The notes: generated by a model not told the origin, from the sequence alone. A stretch of 64,000 nt of DNA from Geminicoccus roseus DSM 18922 (GCF_000427665.1 NZ_KE386572.1:1157117-1221116); one strand, 5' to 3'. Numbered from the stretch's first letter, positions 10,954-19,832 are shown. Translations and numbers: made by a program.

Positions 10954-13122
10954 ATGCGTGTCACCGGCACCGACCAGAACGACGATCTCCTCGGAACCGC
11001 GCAGGACGACGTGCTCGCCGGCCGCGGCGGGCAGGACAGCCTGCTGGGGGAAGCCGGCGACGACATCCTGGCCGGGGGAGCGGGCGACGACGTCATCCGC
11101 GGCGGGCTCGGCAACGACGTGATCGGGGGCGACGGCTTTGCCGATCCGGACAGCGGCGGGATCCTGCTGGGCGAGGAATACGGCGACGACCGGCTGTCCG
11201 GCGACGCCGGCAACGACCGGATCGAGGACCGGCACGGCTACGACGTCATCGACGGCGGCGACGGCGACGACGTGCTGACCGACGGCGATGCCGGCGGCCT
11301 GCTCCGCGGCGGCGACGGGAGCGACCGGATCTTCCTGCAGAAGGTCGACGGCGCCATCGCCATGGGTGATAGCGGCGCCGACCGCTTCCATGCCGAGAAC
11401 GCGTTCTCCGCCTATCTGGACGGCGGCAGCGGCGACGACGTGATGACCGTCGAGGCCCAGCTGGCACTGGCCCGCGGCGGCGACGGCGCCGACCGGATCG
11501 CGTTCGCCAACGAGGACTTCCTGGGGATCCCCTCGATCATCGCACGCGCCTGGGGCGGGGGCGGGGACGACCGGATCGACGGAACCGGGCGCTGGAACGA
11601 GCTTCGCGGCGAGGCCGGCAACGACCGGCTGTTCGGCGCCGGCTCGTTTGCGCGGATGGACGGCGGCGAGGGCAACGACACGCTGGTGGGGTTCGCCGAG
11701 CGGTCGCTGGCGACCGGCGGTACCGGCGCCGACCTGTTCCGCCCATCGGGCGGCGAGATGACCATTGCCGACTTCACCCGCGGCCAGGACCGGCTGGCGT
11801 TCGAGGGCCGGGGGTTCGCGGATCTGGACAGCAACCGGAACGGCGTTCTGGACCAGGGCGACCTGGGCGTGACCATCCGCTCCGCCAGCCTGGATGGCCA
11901 GATCTGCGGCTCGACCGTGATCCAGCTCGCTCCCGCCAACCCGGGTGCGGCCGCCGTGACCACCATCCTGTTCGGCGTCACCGGGCTGACCGCCCAGGAT
12001 TTTCGAAGCGGGATCGATCCGGTCCCCGGCGCTGCCCCGGTGCAGACGGTGCCGCGCCCGTTCGGCGCCAACCGGGTGGGCGCCGCCAGCAACGACACGA
12101 TCACCGGCACCGGCATCGACGACATGCTGGCCGGCGGCGGCGGCGCCGACGTGATCGAGGGCCTGGGCGGCGACGACCTGGTGACCGGAGGACGCCGGGA
12201 CGACCTGCTGCGCGGCGGCGAGGGCGACGACGTCCTGATCGGCGATGGCGGCCAGGACCGGCTGGAGGGCGGGGCCGGCGACGACAGCCTGATCGGCGGG
12301 CTGGCCGACGACACGCTGGTCGGCGGTGCCGGGCGGGACGTGCTCACCGGCGGGCAGGGCCTGGACATCCTGGACGGCGGCGAGGGCGACGACGCGATCT
12401 TCGACGAGGACGGTGTCGGTTCGGTGCAGGCCGGGGATGGCGACGACTGGGTGCGGCTGGGCACCGGCAGCCAGCGCTTCGGCGACGCCGAGATCCGGCT
12501 GGGCGATGGCGCCGATCAGGCGGAGATCCTGGGCGGCGGCGTCCGGGTCTATGGCGAGGCGGGCGACGACCATCTTCGTGCCCTGCTTGGCGACAACCTG
12601 CTGCATGGCGGCAGCGGCAACGACTGGATCGGCGGCGGCCGGGAGGCCGACACCATCCTGGGCGATTCCGGCAACGACCAGCTGGGCGGCGGGGCGGGCG
12701 ACGACCGGCTGAACGGCGGCAGCGGCGACGACCTCCTTGTGGGCGGCGCCGGCGCCGACATCCTGGCCGGCGGCAGCGGCGCCGACCTGTTCGTGTTCCG
12801 CGCCTACCGGGACGGGGGCTTCCTGGACGGCGACGAGCAGGACCTGGTGCTGGACTTCGTCCGCGGCGAGGACCGTCTGCTCCTGCGTGGCGGCGACGGG
12901 CTGGGCGCCGAGAACCGGGTGGTGACGCTCGCCATGCTCGATAGCAACGGCGACGGGGCGCTGGGGGCGGGCGATCGCGGCGTCACCGTGACGGCCGATG
13001 GTGCGGGCGGTGCGCCAATGCTGGTCCTGGACCTGGGCGCCGCGCTCGGCCTGGGCGCGGACACGGCCCACCGGCTGACCCTGCCCGGCATCGACCGGCT
13101 GTTCGGCCCGGACCTGGGATGA
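10954..13122 (+). CDS. RTX-type calcium-binding repeat protein (probable type I secreted)
   Basis: The 722-residue protein consists almost entirely of glycine/aspartate nonapeptides of the type GGxGxDxUx, for example GGAGDDVIRGGLGNDVIGG. They come in two main blocks (about residues 5-270 and 375-610), each ended by a beta region with FxRGxDRL. Two EF-hand-like loops are visible: DLDSNRNGVLDQGD near 290 and MLDSNGDGALGAGD near 660. There is no N-terminal signal peptide, as expected for type I export through a C-terminal signal. No catalytic domain is recognisable, so it may be a structural or surface-layer protein rather than an enzyme. No hlyB/hlyD homologue is nearby. Confidence 0.88.
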   Translation: MRVTGTDQNDDLLGTAQDDVLAGRGGQDSLLGEAGDDILAGGAGDDVIRGGLGNDVIGGDGFADPDSGGILLGEEYGDDRLSGDAGNDRIEDRHGYDVIDGGDGDDVLTDGDAGGLLRGGDGSDRIFLQKVDGAIAMGDSGADRFHAENAFSAYLDGGSGDDVMTVEAQLALARGGDGADRIAFANEDFLGIPSIIARAWGGGGDDRIDGTGRWNELRGEAGNDRLFGAGSFARMDGGEGNDTLVGFAERSLATGGTGADLFRPSGGEMTIADFTRGQDRLAFEGRGFADLDSNRNGVLDQGDLGVTIRSASLDGQICGSTVIQLAPANPGAAAVTTILFGVTGLTAQDFRSGIDPVPGAAPVQTVPRPFGANRVGAASNDTITGTGIDDMLAGGGGADVIEGLGGDDLVTGGRRDDLLRGGEGDDVLIGDGGQDRLEGGAGDDSLIGGLADDTLVGGAGRDVLTGGQGLDILDGGEGDDAIFDEDGVGSVQAGDGDDWVRLGTGSQRFGDAEIRLGDGADQAEILGGGVRVYGEAGDDHLRALLGDNLLHGGSGNDWIGGGREADTILGDSGNDQLGGGAGDDRLNGGSGDDLLVGGAGADILAGGSGADLFVFRAYRDGGFLDGDEQDLVLDFVRGEDRLLLRGGDGLGAENRVVTLAMLDSNGDGALGAGDRGVTVTADGAGGAPMLVLDLGAALGLGADTAHRLTLPGIDRLFGPDLG

Positions 13123-13224
13123 GCGCCCGGCCGCGGCCGGTGTAGTTTACGGTGTTCCCCCGGCGAAGAGCGGCTATATCGGAGGCGCGGGCGTCAGGGC
13201 GCCCATCCACCGAAAGGAACATCC

Positions 13225-13647
13225 ATGCCCATCCTGTACACCACCAAGGCCTCCGCCACCGGCGGCCGGCAGGGCCATGCCCGGACGGAGGACGGCAAGG
13301 TCGACGTGCAGCTCGACACGCCCAAGGAGCTGGGCGGGGGCGGCGGCCCCGGCACCAACCCGGAGCAGTTGTTCGCCGCCGGCTACTCCGCCTGCTACCT
13401 GGGCGCCCTGAAGTTCACCGCCGGCCAGCAGAAGGTGAAGATCAGCGACGACGCCAAGGTGACCACCAGCGTCGGCATCGGCCCGCGCGAGGATGGCGGC
13501 GGGTTCGGGCTGGAGATCTCCATGGAGGTCAGCCTGCCGGGCGTCGACCGCGCCACCGGCGAGAAGCTGATCAAGGACGCCCACGTGGTCTGCCCCTATT
13601 CCCATGCGATCCGCGGCAACCACGAGGTGAAGACCACGCTGGTCTGA
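13225..13647 (+). CDS. ohr: Organic hydroperoxide resistance protein (Ohr/OsmC family)
   Basis: This 140-residue thiol peroxidase reduces organic hydroperoxides using lipoylated proteins as donors. The two redox cysteines are visible in LFAAGYSACYLGAL (about residue 59) and HVVCPYSHAIRGN (about residue 124), the Ohr rather than OsmC spacing. The start MPILYTTKASATGGRQGHA matches the family start. No ohrR regulator is adjacent. It converges on the YaiI-family gene with a shared hairpin between them. Confidence 0.95.
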   Translation: MPILYTTKASATGGRQGHARTEDGKVDVQLDTPKELGGGGGPGTNPEQLFAAGYSACYLGALKFTAGQQKVKISDDAKVTTSVGIGPREDGGGFGLEISMEVSLPGVDRATGEKLIKDAHVVCPYSHAIRGNHEVKTTLV

Positions 13648-13663
13648 TCGCGTTTGCCTGGAG

Positions 13664-13685
13664 CGCGCCCGGCCAACCGGGCGCG
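13664..13685. terminator. Bidirectional hairpin between ohr and the YaiI-family gene
   Basis: CGCGCCCGG (13664-13672) and CCGGGCGCG (13677-13685) form a perfect 9-bp stem with a CCAA loop in the 45-base gap between two convergent genes. The position suits a terminator for both strands; the T-run is weak. Confidence 0.6.
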
Positions 13686-13692
13686 TCCTCCT

Positions 13693-14148
13693 TCAGCGGC
13701 CGGTCCGGCGGATCGCCTGCACCGCATTGTCCAGGGCCACCAGGAAGCGGGAGCGGTCGTCCTTGGAGAACGGCCGTCCGCCGCCACGGATCTCGCCGGT
13801 CTCCCGCAGCGAGGTCATCAGGTTGCGCATCGCCAGGTCGGAGCCGATCGAGGACGGCGTGAACGCCTTGCCGGCCGGCCCCAGCACCCTGGCACCGGTC
13901 TTCACGCAGCGATCGGCCAGCGGCACGTCGGCGGTGACCACCACGTCGCCCTCGGCGGCATGCTCCACGATCCAGTCGTCCGCCGCGTCCGGGCCCTCGG
14001 CGACGATCACCCGGCTGACCCGGGGATGATCCGGCACGCGCAGCCACATGTTCGCCACCACCACGACCTGCCACTGGTAGCGGTCGGCCACCCGATAGAC
14101 CTCGTCCTTCACCGGACAGGCATCGGCATCGACGAAGATCCTGTTCAA
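13693..14148 (-). CDS. YaiI/YqxD family protein (UPF0178, DUF188)
   Basis: The 151-residue protein begins MNRIFVDADACPVKDEVYRV and contains VVVTADVPLADRCVKTGARV and RNLMTSLRETGEIRGGG, all characteristic of the UPF0178 family. The fold resembles PIN/NYN-type nucleases and carries conserved aspartates (DADACPVKD, TADVPLAD), but no activity is firmly established. It stands alone on the minus strand and diverges from the amidase gene. Confidence 0.92.
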   Translation of the reverse strand: MNRIFVDADACPVKDEVYRVADRYQWQVVVVANMWLRVPDHPRVSRVIVAEGPDAADDWIVEHAAEGDVVVTADVPLADRCVKTGARVLGPAGKAFTPSSIGSDLAMRNLMTSLRETGEIRGGGRPFSKDDRSRFLVALDNAVQAIRRTGR

Positions 14149-14302
14149 CGGTCCCCCACCCTGCTCACAGCAGGATCATGGCCTGCCCATCCGGCAAGCG
14201 CCATGCCTTCCTGATAAGCAAGCAAAATCATCGACTTGTCGGCTTGCCGAACCCGTCCGCCCCCATATGCTGGCGGCATCGCCGAAGGGGAGACCAGGCA
14301 TC

Positions 14303-15238
14303 ATGAGCCGCCATCACGTGATCGAGCCGACGCCGCAGACGATGGTCTACGGATTTTTCGACGCAAGCCTGCCCCCGATCCTGGAAGTGGATTCCGGCGA
14401 CACGGTGACCCTGAGCAGCTGGCCGGCCGGCGGGCTGGACAGCCTGCCGCCCGACCGCTCCCGGGTGATGCAGGCGCATCTGGATTCCTACGAGGGCAGC
14501 CCCGGCGACGGGCCGCACTTCGTGACCGGGCCGATCTATGTGCGCGGCGCCGAGCCCGGCGACGTCCTGCAGATCGACATCCTCTCCCACGAGTTCCTTT
14601 ACGACTGGGGCTTCGTCTCGATCCTGCCGCTCCTGGGCACGCTGCCCGACGAGTTCACCGAGTACGAGACGATCTTCCCGGACATCGACCGCAACAGGAA
14701 CATGATGACCCTGCCCTGGGGCAAGGAACTGCCGCTCGACCCGTTCTTCGGGGTGATCGCGGTAGCCCCGCCCGCAGCCTGGGGCCGCCAGCCCACCCCG
14801 CCGCCCCGGATGTTCGGCGGCAACATGGACAACAAGGAGCTGAAGCCGGGCTCGACGCTCTACCTGCCGGTCTTCAACGACGGCGCCTTGTTCAGCGCCG
14901 GCGACGGCCATGGCGTGCAGGGCGATGGCGAGGTCTGCATCACCGCGCTGGAGACGGCGCTGACCGGCACCTTCCGCCTGACCGTGCGCAAGGACCTGGG
15001 CTACACCTATCCGTTCGCCGAGAACGCCACCCACCTGATCTCGATCGGCCTGCACGAAGACCTGGACGATGCCGCCGCCCAGGCGGTGCGCCAGATGGTC
15101 GAGCATGTCTGCCGGCGCACCAGCCTGACCCGCAACCAGGCCTACATGCTCTGCTCCCTGGCCGCCGACCTGCGGGTCACCCAGACGGTCGACGGCCAGA
15201 AGGGCTGTCACATGATGCTGGCCAAGGACAAGCTCTGA
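14303..15238 (+). CDS. Acetamidase/formamidase family protein
   Basis: This 311-residue protein belongs to the FmdA/AmdA family, which hydrolyses short amides to ammonia and the acid. Characteristic segments are HFVTGPIYVRGAEPGDVLQI near residue 75, GGNMDNKELKPGSTLYLPVF near 175, GDGHGVQGDGEVCITALETA near 205, and DLRVTQTVDGQKGCHMML at the end. The ATG at 14303 follows GGGGAGACC; an in-frame ATG at 14267 would add 12 residues without homology. No amide transporter is adjacent, so the substrate is open. Confidence 0.9.
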   Translation: MSRHHVIEPTPQTMVYGFFDASLPPILEVDSGDTVTLSSWPAGGLDSLPPDRSRVMQAHLDSYEGSPGDGPHFVTGPIYVRGAEPGDVLQIDILSHEFLYDWGFVSILPLLGTLPDEFTEYETIFPDIDRNRNMMTLPWGKELPLDPFFGVIAVAPPAAWGRQPTPPPRMFGGNMDNKELKPGSTLYLPVFNDGALFSAGDGHGVQGDGEVCITALETALTGTFRLTVRKDLGYTYPFAENATHLISIGLHEDLDDAAAQAVRQMVEHVCRRTSLTRNQAYMLCSLAADLRVTQTVDGQKGCHMMLAKDKL

Positions 15239-15243
15239 GGTTC

Positions 15244-15282
15244 GGCCGGGGCGGCGGGTCCCGCAACGGCCCGCCCCCGGCC
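15244..15282 (+). terminator. GC-rich hairpin after the amidase gene
   Basis: GGCCGGGGCGG near 15244 and CCGCCCCCGGCC ending at 15282 can pair with one bulged base across a short loop, starting 6 bases after the stop. It is a plausible terminator with no T-run. Confidence 0.4.
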
Positions 15283-15393
15283 GCGATCGATCCGGTGCGC
15301 TGCCCGGCCGGGTGGTTGAGCCGGCCTCCTTCCCGGCGCACAGTCGGCACCGGTCCGGACCTTTTGTCCGGTGCCCGAGGGAGGCAACGAACA

Positions 15394-15864
15394 ATGATCG
15401 AAGGAAGCATCATCCAGGTCGCCTATGTCGTCCGCGACCTGGAAGCCGCCATGAAGCGCCACTGGGAAGTTTGTGGGATGGGACCCTGGGACGTCTACGA
15501 GTTCGACGCCTCCAAGGTCGACGACTTCATCTATCGCGGCAGGCCCGCCAACCACAAAGCCCTGCTGGCGCTTGCCTGGAGCGGCGGGATGCAGGTCGAG
15601 CTGCTGCAGCCGGTGAGCGGCTACTGCATCTATGACGAGCACCTGGAGACGAAGGGCGAGGGCCTGCACCACGTCAAGCTCTACCATGCCGATTGCGCCA
15701 AGGCGGTGGCCGAGTACGCGCGGCGCGGCTACCAGGTGACCCAGAGCGGGCGCTTCGACCAGGACGAGCATTACTATCTCGATACTGAGCGCGACTTCGG
15801 CTACGTCATCGAACTCGGCAATGCCGGCAGGATCCCGGGACCTGACCGGCGCTATCCAGGCTGA
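15394..15864 (+). CDS. VOC superfamily (glyoxalase/dioxygenase fold) protein
   Basis: The 156-residue single-domain protein opens with IIQVAYVVRDLEAAMKRHW, the usual first strand of a vicinal-oxygen-chelate module. It carries candidate metal ligands in QVELLQPV, EGLHHVKLYHAD and YYLDTERDFGYVIELG. Similar proteins are annotated as methylmalonyl-CoA epimerase-like or catechol dioxygenase-like. The gene starts behind GAGGCAACGAACA and lies 59 bases before an FAD monooxygenase on the same strand, so the two may act on one aromatic or terpenoid substrate. That link is only inferred from position. Confidence 0.8.
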   Translation: MIEGSIIQVAYVVRDLEAAMKRHWEVCGMGPWDVYEFDASKVDDFIYRGRPANHKALLALAWSGGMQVELLQPVSGYCIYDEHLETKGEGLHHVKLYHADCAKAVAEYARRGYQVTQSGRFDQDEHYYLDTERDFGYVIELGNAGRIPGPDRRYPG

Positions 15865-15923
15865 CGGGCAGGACACCTCCGGGAACGTGGTCCGGCCTTG
15901 GACCATGATCGGTGGAGGTGGCC

Positions 15924-17564
15924 GTGAGCGAGATATTGGTGGTGGGGGCCGGCCCGGTCGGGCTGACCATGGCGGCGGAACTGGCGCGTCATGGCGCGCC
16001 CTGCCGGATCATCGACCGGCTTCCCGCTCCCAGCGGCTACTGCAAGGCCCTAGGCGTCACGCCGCGCACGCTCGAGGTCTGGGAGGAGATGGGCGTCTCC
16101 CGCCCGATGATCGACGCCGGGCTCTGGCTGCAGGGCCTCCGCCTGATCGTGAACGGCGAGATGGTCCGCGAGGTGCCGGCCGGCCTGCCGGGCCTGCCCT
16201 ACGGCTTCACCCTGGGGCTGCCGCAGTACGAGACTGAACGCATCCTCGCCGCCCATCTCGAAAGCTTCGGGATCGCGGTCGAGCGGGGCGTCGAACTGGC
16301 CGGCCTGGACCAGGACGGCCAGGGCGTCGACGTCCGGCTGCGTCACGCGGACGGGCGCAGCGAGGAGGTCCGCTTCGCCCATGTGGTGGGCTGCGACGGC
16401 GCGCGCAGCACGGTGCGCAAGGCCCTGGGCATCGGGTTCGACGGCGACGCGTTCCCGGTCGAGTTCATGCTGGGCGACGTCGCCGTGGAGTGGACAGCGC
16501 CGCGCGGCACCGCCGTGCGGGCCGTGCAGATGACCGGTGGCGAGATGAGCGATTTCCTGGTGGCGGTGCCGCTGCCGGATCAGGACCGCTACCGCCTCAC
16601 GACCTACGTGCCCGACGAGCTTGCCCAGCCGGTCGATCCGCACAGCCGGGAGAGCCACGGCATCCTGTCCGAGCGGGCAACGCCGACCCTGGCGCATCTG
16701 CAGGCGGTCATCGACCGGCTGGTGCCGGGCACGATCCTGTCCGACCTGCGCTGGTCGTCGATCTTCCGCATCAGCATGCGCCTGGCCGAAGCCTATCGGC
16801 GCGGCCGGGTCTTCATCGCCGGCGACGCCGCCCACATCCATCCGCCGACCGGCGGCCAGGGGATGAACACCGGCATCCAGGACGCCTACAATCTGGCCTG
16901 GAAGCTCGCTCTCCACGTGCGGGGAGCGGCGGCGGACGGCCTGCTCGACAGCTACGAGGCGGAGCGCCGGCCGGTTGGCCAGGAGGTGGTGGCGCGCACC
17001 CTGGCGCAGACCCAGGCCTTCCGGAGCGGCCAGCCCGGCGGGAAGGGCGGGGGCAACGCCCAGATGGAGGATTCCCAGCTCCTGGTGAACTATCGCGGCG
17101 GTTCCTGGGTGGGCGAGGACCTCGATCCCGATCTCGAGGCCGTGGGCCCGGCCGCGGGCGACCGGGCACCCGACGCCGACGGGCTGACGCGCGCGGGCCT
17201 GGGCTTCCCGCAGCGCCTGTTCGAGATCCTGCGCGGCCCGGACCATGTCCTGCTGGCGCGGATCGCCGACCCGCAGGCCGCGCGGGATGTCGCAGCCCTG
17301 GTCCGCGACCTGCGCCGGCGCTTTGGCGGCGGGATCCGCGGCTACGGCATCGTGGCACCCGGCAGGGAGATCCCGTCGCCTCCGGGCCTTCCGCTCCTGG
17401 TCGACCAAAGCCAAGCCTTTTCGCGAGCCTATGACGACCTCGACCGGGCGGGCTGGCTGGTGCGCCCCGACGGTCATGTCGGATACAGGACGACCGCCCT
17501 GGCCGCCCCTCGCCTGATCGCGCATCTCGAGCGAATCCTGACGCTCCGCCCATGCGCACCATAG
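15924..17564 (+). CDS. FAD-dependent aromatic monooxygenase (PheA/TfdB type)
   Basis: This 546-residue flavoprotein hydroxylase has the dinucleotide-binding motif ILVVGAGPVGLTMAAELARH at the N-terminus, the DG motif VVGCDGARSTVRKALG near residue 155, and the second FAD motif IAGDAAHIHPPTGGQGMNTG near 300. A C-terminal thioredoxin-like domain follows, ending in GHVGYRTTAL, typical of phenol hydroxylase-like enzymes. I chose GTG 15924 because GGAGG lies 5 bases upstream; in-frame GTGs at 15912 and 15918 are possible. Substrate is unknown. Confidence 0.88.
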   Translation: MSEILVVGAGPVGLTMAAELARHGAPCRIIDRLPAPSGYCKALGVTPRTLEVWEEMGVSRPMIDAGLWLQGLRLIVNGEMVREVPAGLPGLPYGFTLGLPQYETERILAAHLESFGIAVERGVELAGLDQDGQGVDVRLRHADGRSEEVRFAHVVGCDGARSTVRKALGIGFDGDAFPVEFMLGDVAVEWTAPRGTAVRAVQMTGGEMSDFLVAVPLPDQDRYRLTTYVPDELAQPVDPHSRESHGILSERATPTLAHLQAVIDRLVPGTILSDLRWSSIFRISMRLAEAYRRGRVFIAGDAAHIHPPTGGQGMNTGIQDAYNLAWKLALHVRGAAADGLLDSYEAERRPVGQEVVARTLAQTQAFRSGQPGGKGGGNAQMEDSQLLVNYRGGSWVGEDLDPDLEAVGPAAGDRAPDADGLTRAGLGFPQRLFEILRGPDHVLLARIADPQAARDVAALVRDLRRRFGGGIRGYGIVAPGREIPSPPGLPLLVDQSQAFSRAYDDLDRAGWLVRPDGHVGYRTTALAAPRLIAHLERILTLRPCAP

Positions 17565-17648
17565 GGCCTTGATCCGCAGGAACGAAGCGCCGACGTTCTC
17601 CGTTGAGGATCACGGAACAAGGTCCTTCACAACAAACGGGAGCTCCAC

Positions 17649-18230
17649 ATGGAACGGCCGCTGCAGATCGCATACAAGGCACTGGAGCCGTCCGAGTTTC
17701 TTGATGCGCTCATCCGGGAGCGCGCGGAGAAGCTGGACCGCTACCACCCCAACGTGATCGGTTGCCGGGTCGTCGTGGAAGTCCCGCATCGCAGTGCCGA
17801 GAGCGGCAAGACGCCGATCGGCATTGCGGTCGAGGTGGAGGTTGCCGGGCGCAACACCATCGTCGGCAAGAGCGAGACGGAACGGCGGGAAGCCAAGAAC
17901 GACCATAACGCGGTCGTCACCCGTGCCTTCGAGGCAGTCCAGCGCCAGCTCGAGGATAGTGCCCGCACCAGGCGCGAACAGGCGCGCCATGGCGAGTTCG
18001 AGCTGCAGACCGGTCAGATCGTCCGGCTGTTCAAGGATTCCGGCTATGGCTTTGTCGAGGTGAAGGGCAGCCCCGACCTGCACTTCGTCCGCGAGGACGT
18101 CGCCAATGGCGGGTTCGATGCGCTGGAAGTGGGCATCATGGTCCAGGTGACCCCGTCCCCGGCGCTTGGCCCCATGGGTCCGCGGGCCAGCGAGATCCGC
18201 CTGTTCAACAAGGAGCGGACCGCTTCCTGA
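17649..18230 (+). CDS. Hibernation-factor-like (HPF/RaiA) domain fused to a cold-shock domain
   Basis: The 193-residue protein has two parts. Residues 1-105 resemble the S30AE ribosome hibernation domain (PLQIAYKALEPSEFLDALIR, IAVEVEVAGRNTIVGKSE, AVVTRAFEAVQRQLED). Residues 117-185 form a cold-shock-like OB fold (QIVRLFKDSGYGFVEVKG, DLHFVREDV). Domain order differs from long HPF, which carries a dimerisation domain instead. It probably binds the ribosome or RNA under stress. A GGGAGCTCCAC stretch supplies the ribosome site. It stands alone. Confidence 0.8.
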   Translation: MERPLQIAYKALEPSEFLDALIRERAEKLDRYHPNVIGCRVVVEVPHRSAESGKTPIGIAVEVEVAGRNTIVGKSETERREAKNDHNAVVTRAFEAVQRQLEDSARTRREQARHGEFELQTGQIVRLFKDSGYGFVEVKGSPDLHFVREDVANGGFDALEVGIMVQVTPSPALGPMGPRASEIRLFNKERTAS

Positions 18231-18423
18231 TCTTCCAGGTTTCCGGAAGTCACGTCCGGCGCCGGGCGGACCGGCGGCTGCTGCCCATGAATGGCACCCG
18301 CCGTGGAAGCCCGGCGCCAAGCGGGCGCTCGCGGCGCCTCGCCTGAAAATACGAGCAGAACAATCCTGGCAGCGCGCATCTCTCCATGCGGGCCGGCAGC
18401 CCGCCACCCTTGACGGGCAGCCA

Positions 18424-18450
18424 ATCATGTATCACCAAGAGTTACATGAT
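18424..18450. promoter_or_regulatory. Palindromic operator overlapping the Rrf2 gene start
   Basis: ATCATGTATC (18424-18433) and GTTACATGAT (18441-18450) match as an inverted repeat at 9 of 10 positions with a 7-base spacer. The right arm contains the start codon of the Rrf2-family gene. Dyads of this size are typical for Rrf2 proteins, so autoregulation is a reasonable inference. Confidence 0.5.
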
Positions 18451-18907
18451 CTGCGACAGCCGCCTCTCCGCCGTGCTTCATGCCCTGCTCCACATGGCCC
18501 AGCAGGACGAACCCATGACCTCCGAAGCCCTGGCCCGGTGCATGGGCACCCATGCGGTCGTGGTGCGCCGGACCATGGCGGGATTGCGGGAAATGGGGCT
18601 GGTGCGTTCCGAAAAGGGGCATGGGGGCGGCTGGCGGCTTGCCTGCGACCTGGAGGCCGTCACCCTGCGCGACATCTACGCTGCCCTCGGCGCTCCCAGG
18701 GTCTTCGCCATCGGCCACAAGACGGAACAGCCGGCCTGCCTGGTCGAGCAGGCGGTGAACGACGCCTTGGGCGATGCCTTGCGCAAGGCCGAAGAACTCC
18801 TCGTGCAGCGGCTGGGCGAGGTCACCCTGGCCACGCTCTCCGCCGACTTCCACCGCCGCCTCGCCGGCCGCTCGTGTCCGAACGGAGGGTCATCCCATGC
18901 AGCATGA
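18446..18907 (+). CDS. Rrf2 family transcriptional regulator
   Basis: The 153-residue regulator has an N-terminal winged helix (MICDSRLSAVLHALLHMAQ, SEALARCMGTHAVVVRRTMA, then the wing SEKGHGGGWRLA) and a C-terminal helical part. Only one cysteine (EQPACLVEQ) lies where Fe-S-binding members such as IscR and NsrR carry three, so it probably senses something other than an Fe-S state, or uses a single thiol. The ATG at 18446 was chosen over an in-frame ATG at 18386, since homology starts there. It overlaps the next gene by 11 bases, which suggests that it controls that flavoprotein. Confidence 0.9.
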   Translation: MICDSRLSAVLHALLHMAQQDEPMTSEALARCMGTHAVVVRRTMAGLREMGLVRSEKGHGGGWRLACDLEAVTLRDIYAALGAPRVFAIGHKTEQPACLVEQAVNDALGDALRKAEELLVQRLGEVTLATLSADFHRRLAGRSCPNGGSSHAA

Positions 18908-19784
18908 CGTCATCATCGTCGGGGGCAGCTACAGCGGGATGGCTGCGGCGCTCCAGCTCGCCCGGGGTCGGCGCGACATCCTGGTGGTCGATGCCGGCCT
19001 GCGGCGCAACCGCTTCGCCAAGGCCTCCCACGGCTTCCTTGGCCAGGACGGGCAGCCGCCCGGCGCCATCGCCGCCGAGGCCCGCGCCCAGCTCCTGGCC
19101 TATCCCAGCGTGGCCTGGATCGAGGACGAGGCAGTTGCCGCAAGTCCGGAGGGCAACGGCTTCCGCGTGACGCTCCAAACCGGCGAGATGCGCATGGCGC
19201 GCCGCCTGCTGCTCGCGACCGGGGTCGTCGACAGCCTGCCGGACATCCGTGGTCTCCAGGAGCGCTGGGGGCGCAGCGTCTTCATGTGCCCGTATTGCGA
19301 CGGCTACGAACTGGATCGAGGATCCCTCGGCGTGCTCGCGACCAGCGACGCCTGGTTCCACCAGGCCATGATGATCCCCGAATGGGGGCCGACGACCCTG
19401 TTCACCAACGGGACCTGCCAGCCGGATGCAGAGCAGCGGCGGGCCCTGGCCGCGCGCGGGGTGGCGATCGAGGAGACGCCCGTCCTGCGGATCGGGGGCG
19501 AGCGGGCCACGGTACACCTGCAGGACGGGCACAGCATCGCGCTGCAGGGGCTGTTCCTGATGCCCCGCACCAGCTTTGCGAGCCCGCTCGTGGAACAACT
19601 CGGCTGCGCCCTGGAGGAGGGGCCGATGGGCCCATTCATCCGCACCGATGCCCGGAAGGAGACGAGCGTGCCCGGGGTGTTCGCCTGCGGCGATGCGGCC
19701 CGTGCCGCCGGGTCGGTGTCGCTGGCCGTGGGCGATGGCGCCATGGCCGGCGCCGCGACCCATCAATCCCTGGTCTTCCGCTAG
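18897..19784 (+). CDS. Thioredoxin-reductase-like NAD(P)/FAD-dependent oxidoreductase
   Basis: This 295-residue flavoprotein has the FAD motif VIIVGGSYSGMAAALQLARG at the N-terminus, the redox motif MCPYCDGYE near residue 131 (the CxxC of thioredoxin reductases), and the C-terminal FAD signature GVFACGDAARAAGSVSLAVG. The NAD(P)-binding half is atypical: LGVLATSDAWFHQAMMIPEW lacks a clean GxGxxA. A good Shine-Dalgarno (GGAGGG) sits before ATG 18897. Overlap with the Rrf2 gene indicates a two-gene operon. Partner thioredoxin is not nearby. Confidence 0.9.
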   Translation: MQHDVIIVGGSYSGMAAALQLARGRRDILVVDAGLRRNRFAKASHGFLGQDGQPPGAIAAEARAQLLAYPSVAWIEDEAVAASPEGNGFRVTLQTGEMRMARRLLLATGVVDSLPDIRGLQERWGRSVFMCPYCDGYELDRGSLGVLATSDAWFHQAMMIPEWGPTTLFTNGTCQPDAEQRRALAARGVAIEETPVLRIGGERATVHLQDGHSIALQGLFLMPRTSFASPLVEQLGCALEEGPMGPFIRTDARKETSVPGVFACGDAARAAGSVSLAVGDGAMAGAATHQSLVFR

Positions 19785-19832
19785 GGCGACCCCGTCCTCG
19801 CCCGCCCGCAAGGCTGCAGCCGGGCCGGCCGG

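Noticed and set aside
10912-13071. Long minus-strand open frame opposite the RTX gene
   Set aside because: Repetitive Val/Ala/Gln composition is the complement of the RTX nonapeptide repeats, not a protein family.
13127-13140. CCGGCC-GC-GGCCGG palindrome after the RTX gene
   Set aside because: Too short a loop and no T-run; palindromes of this kind are common by chance in such GC-rich DNA.
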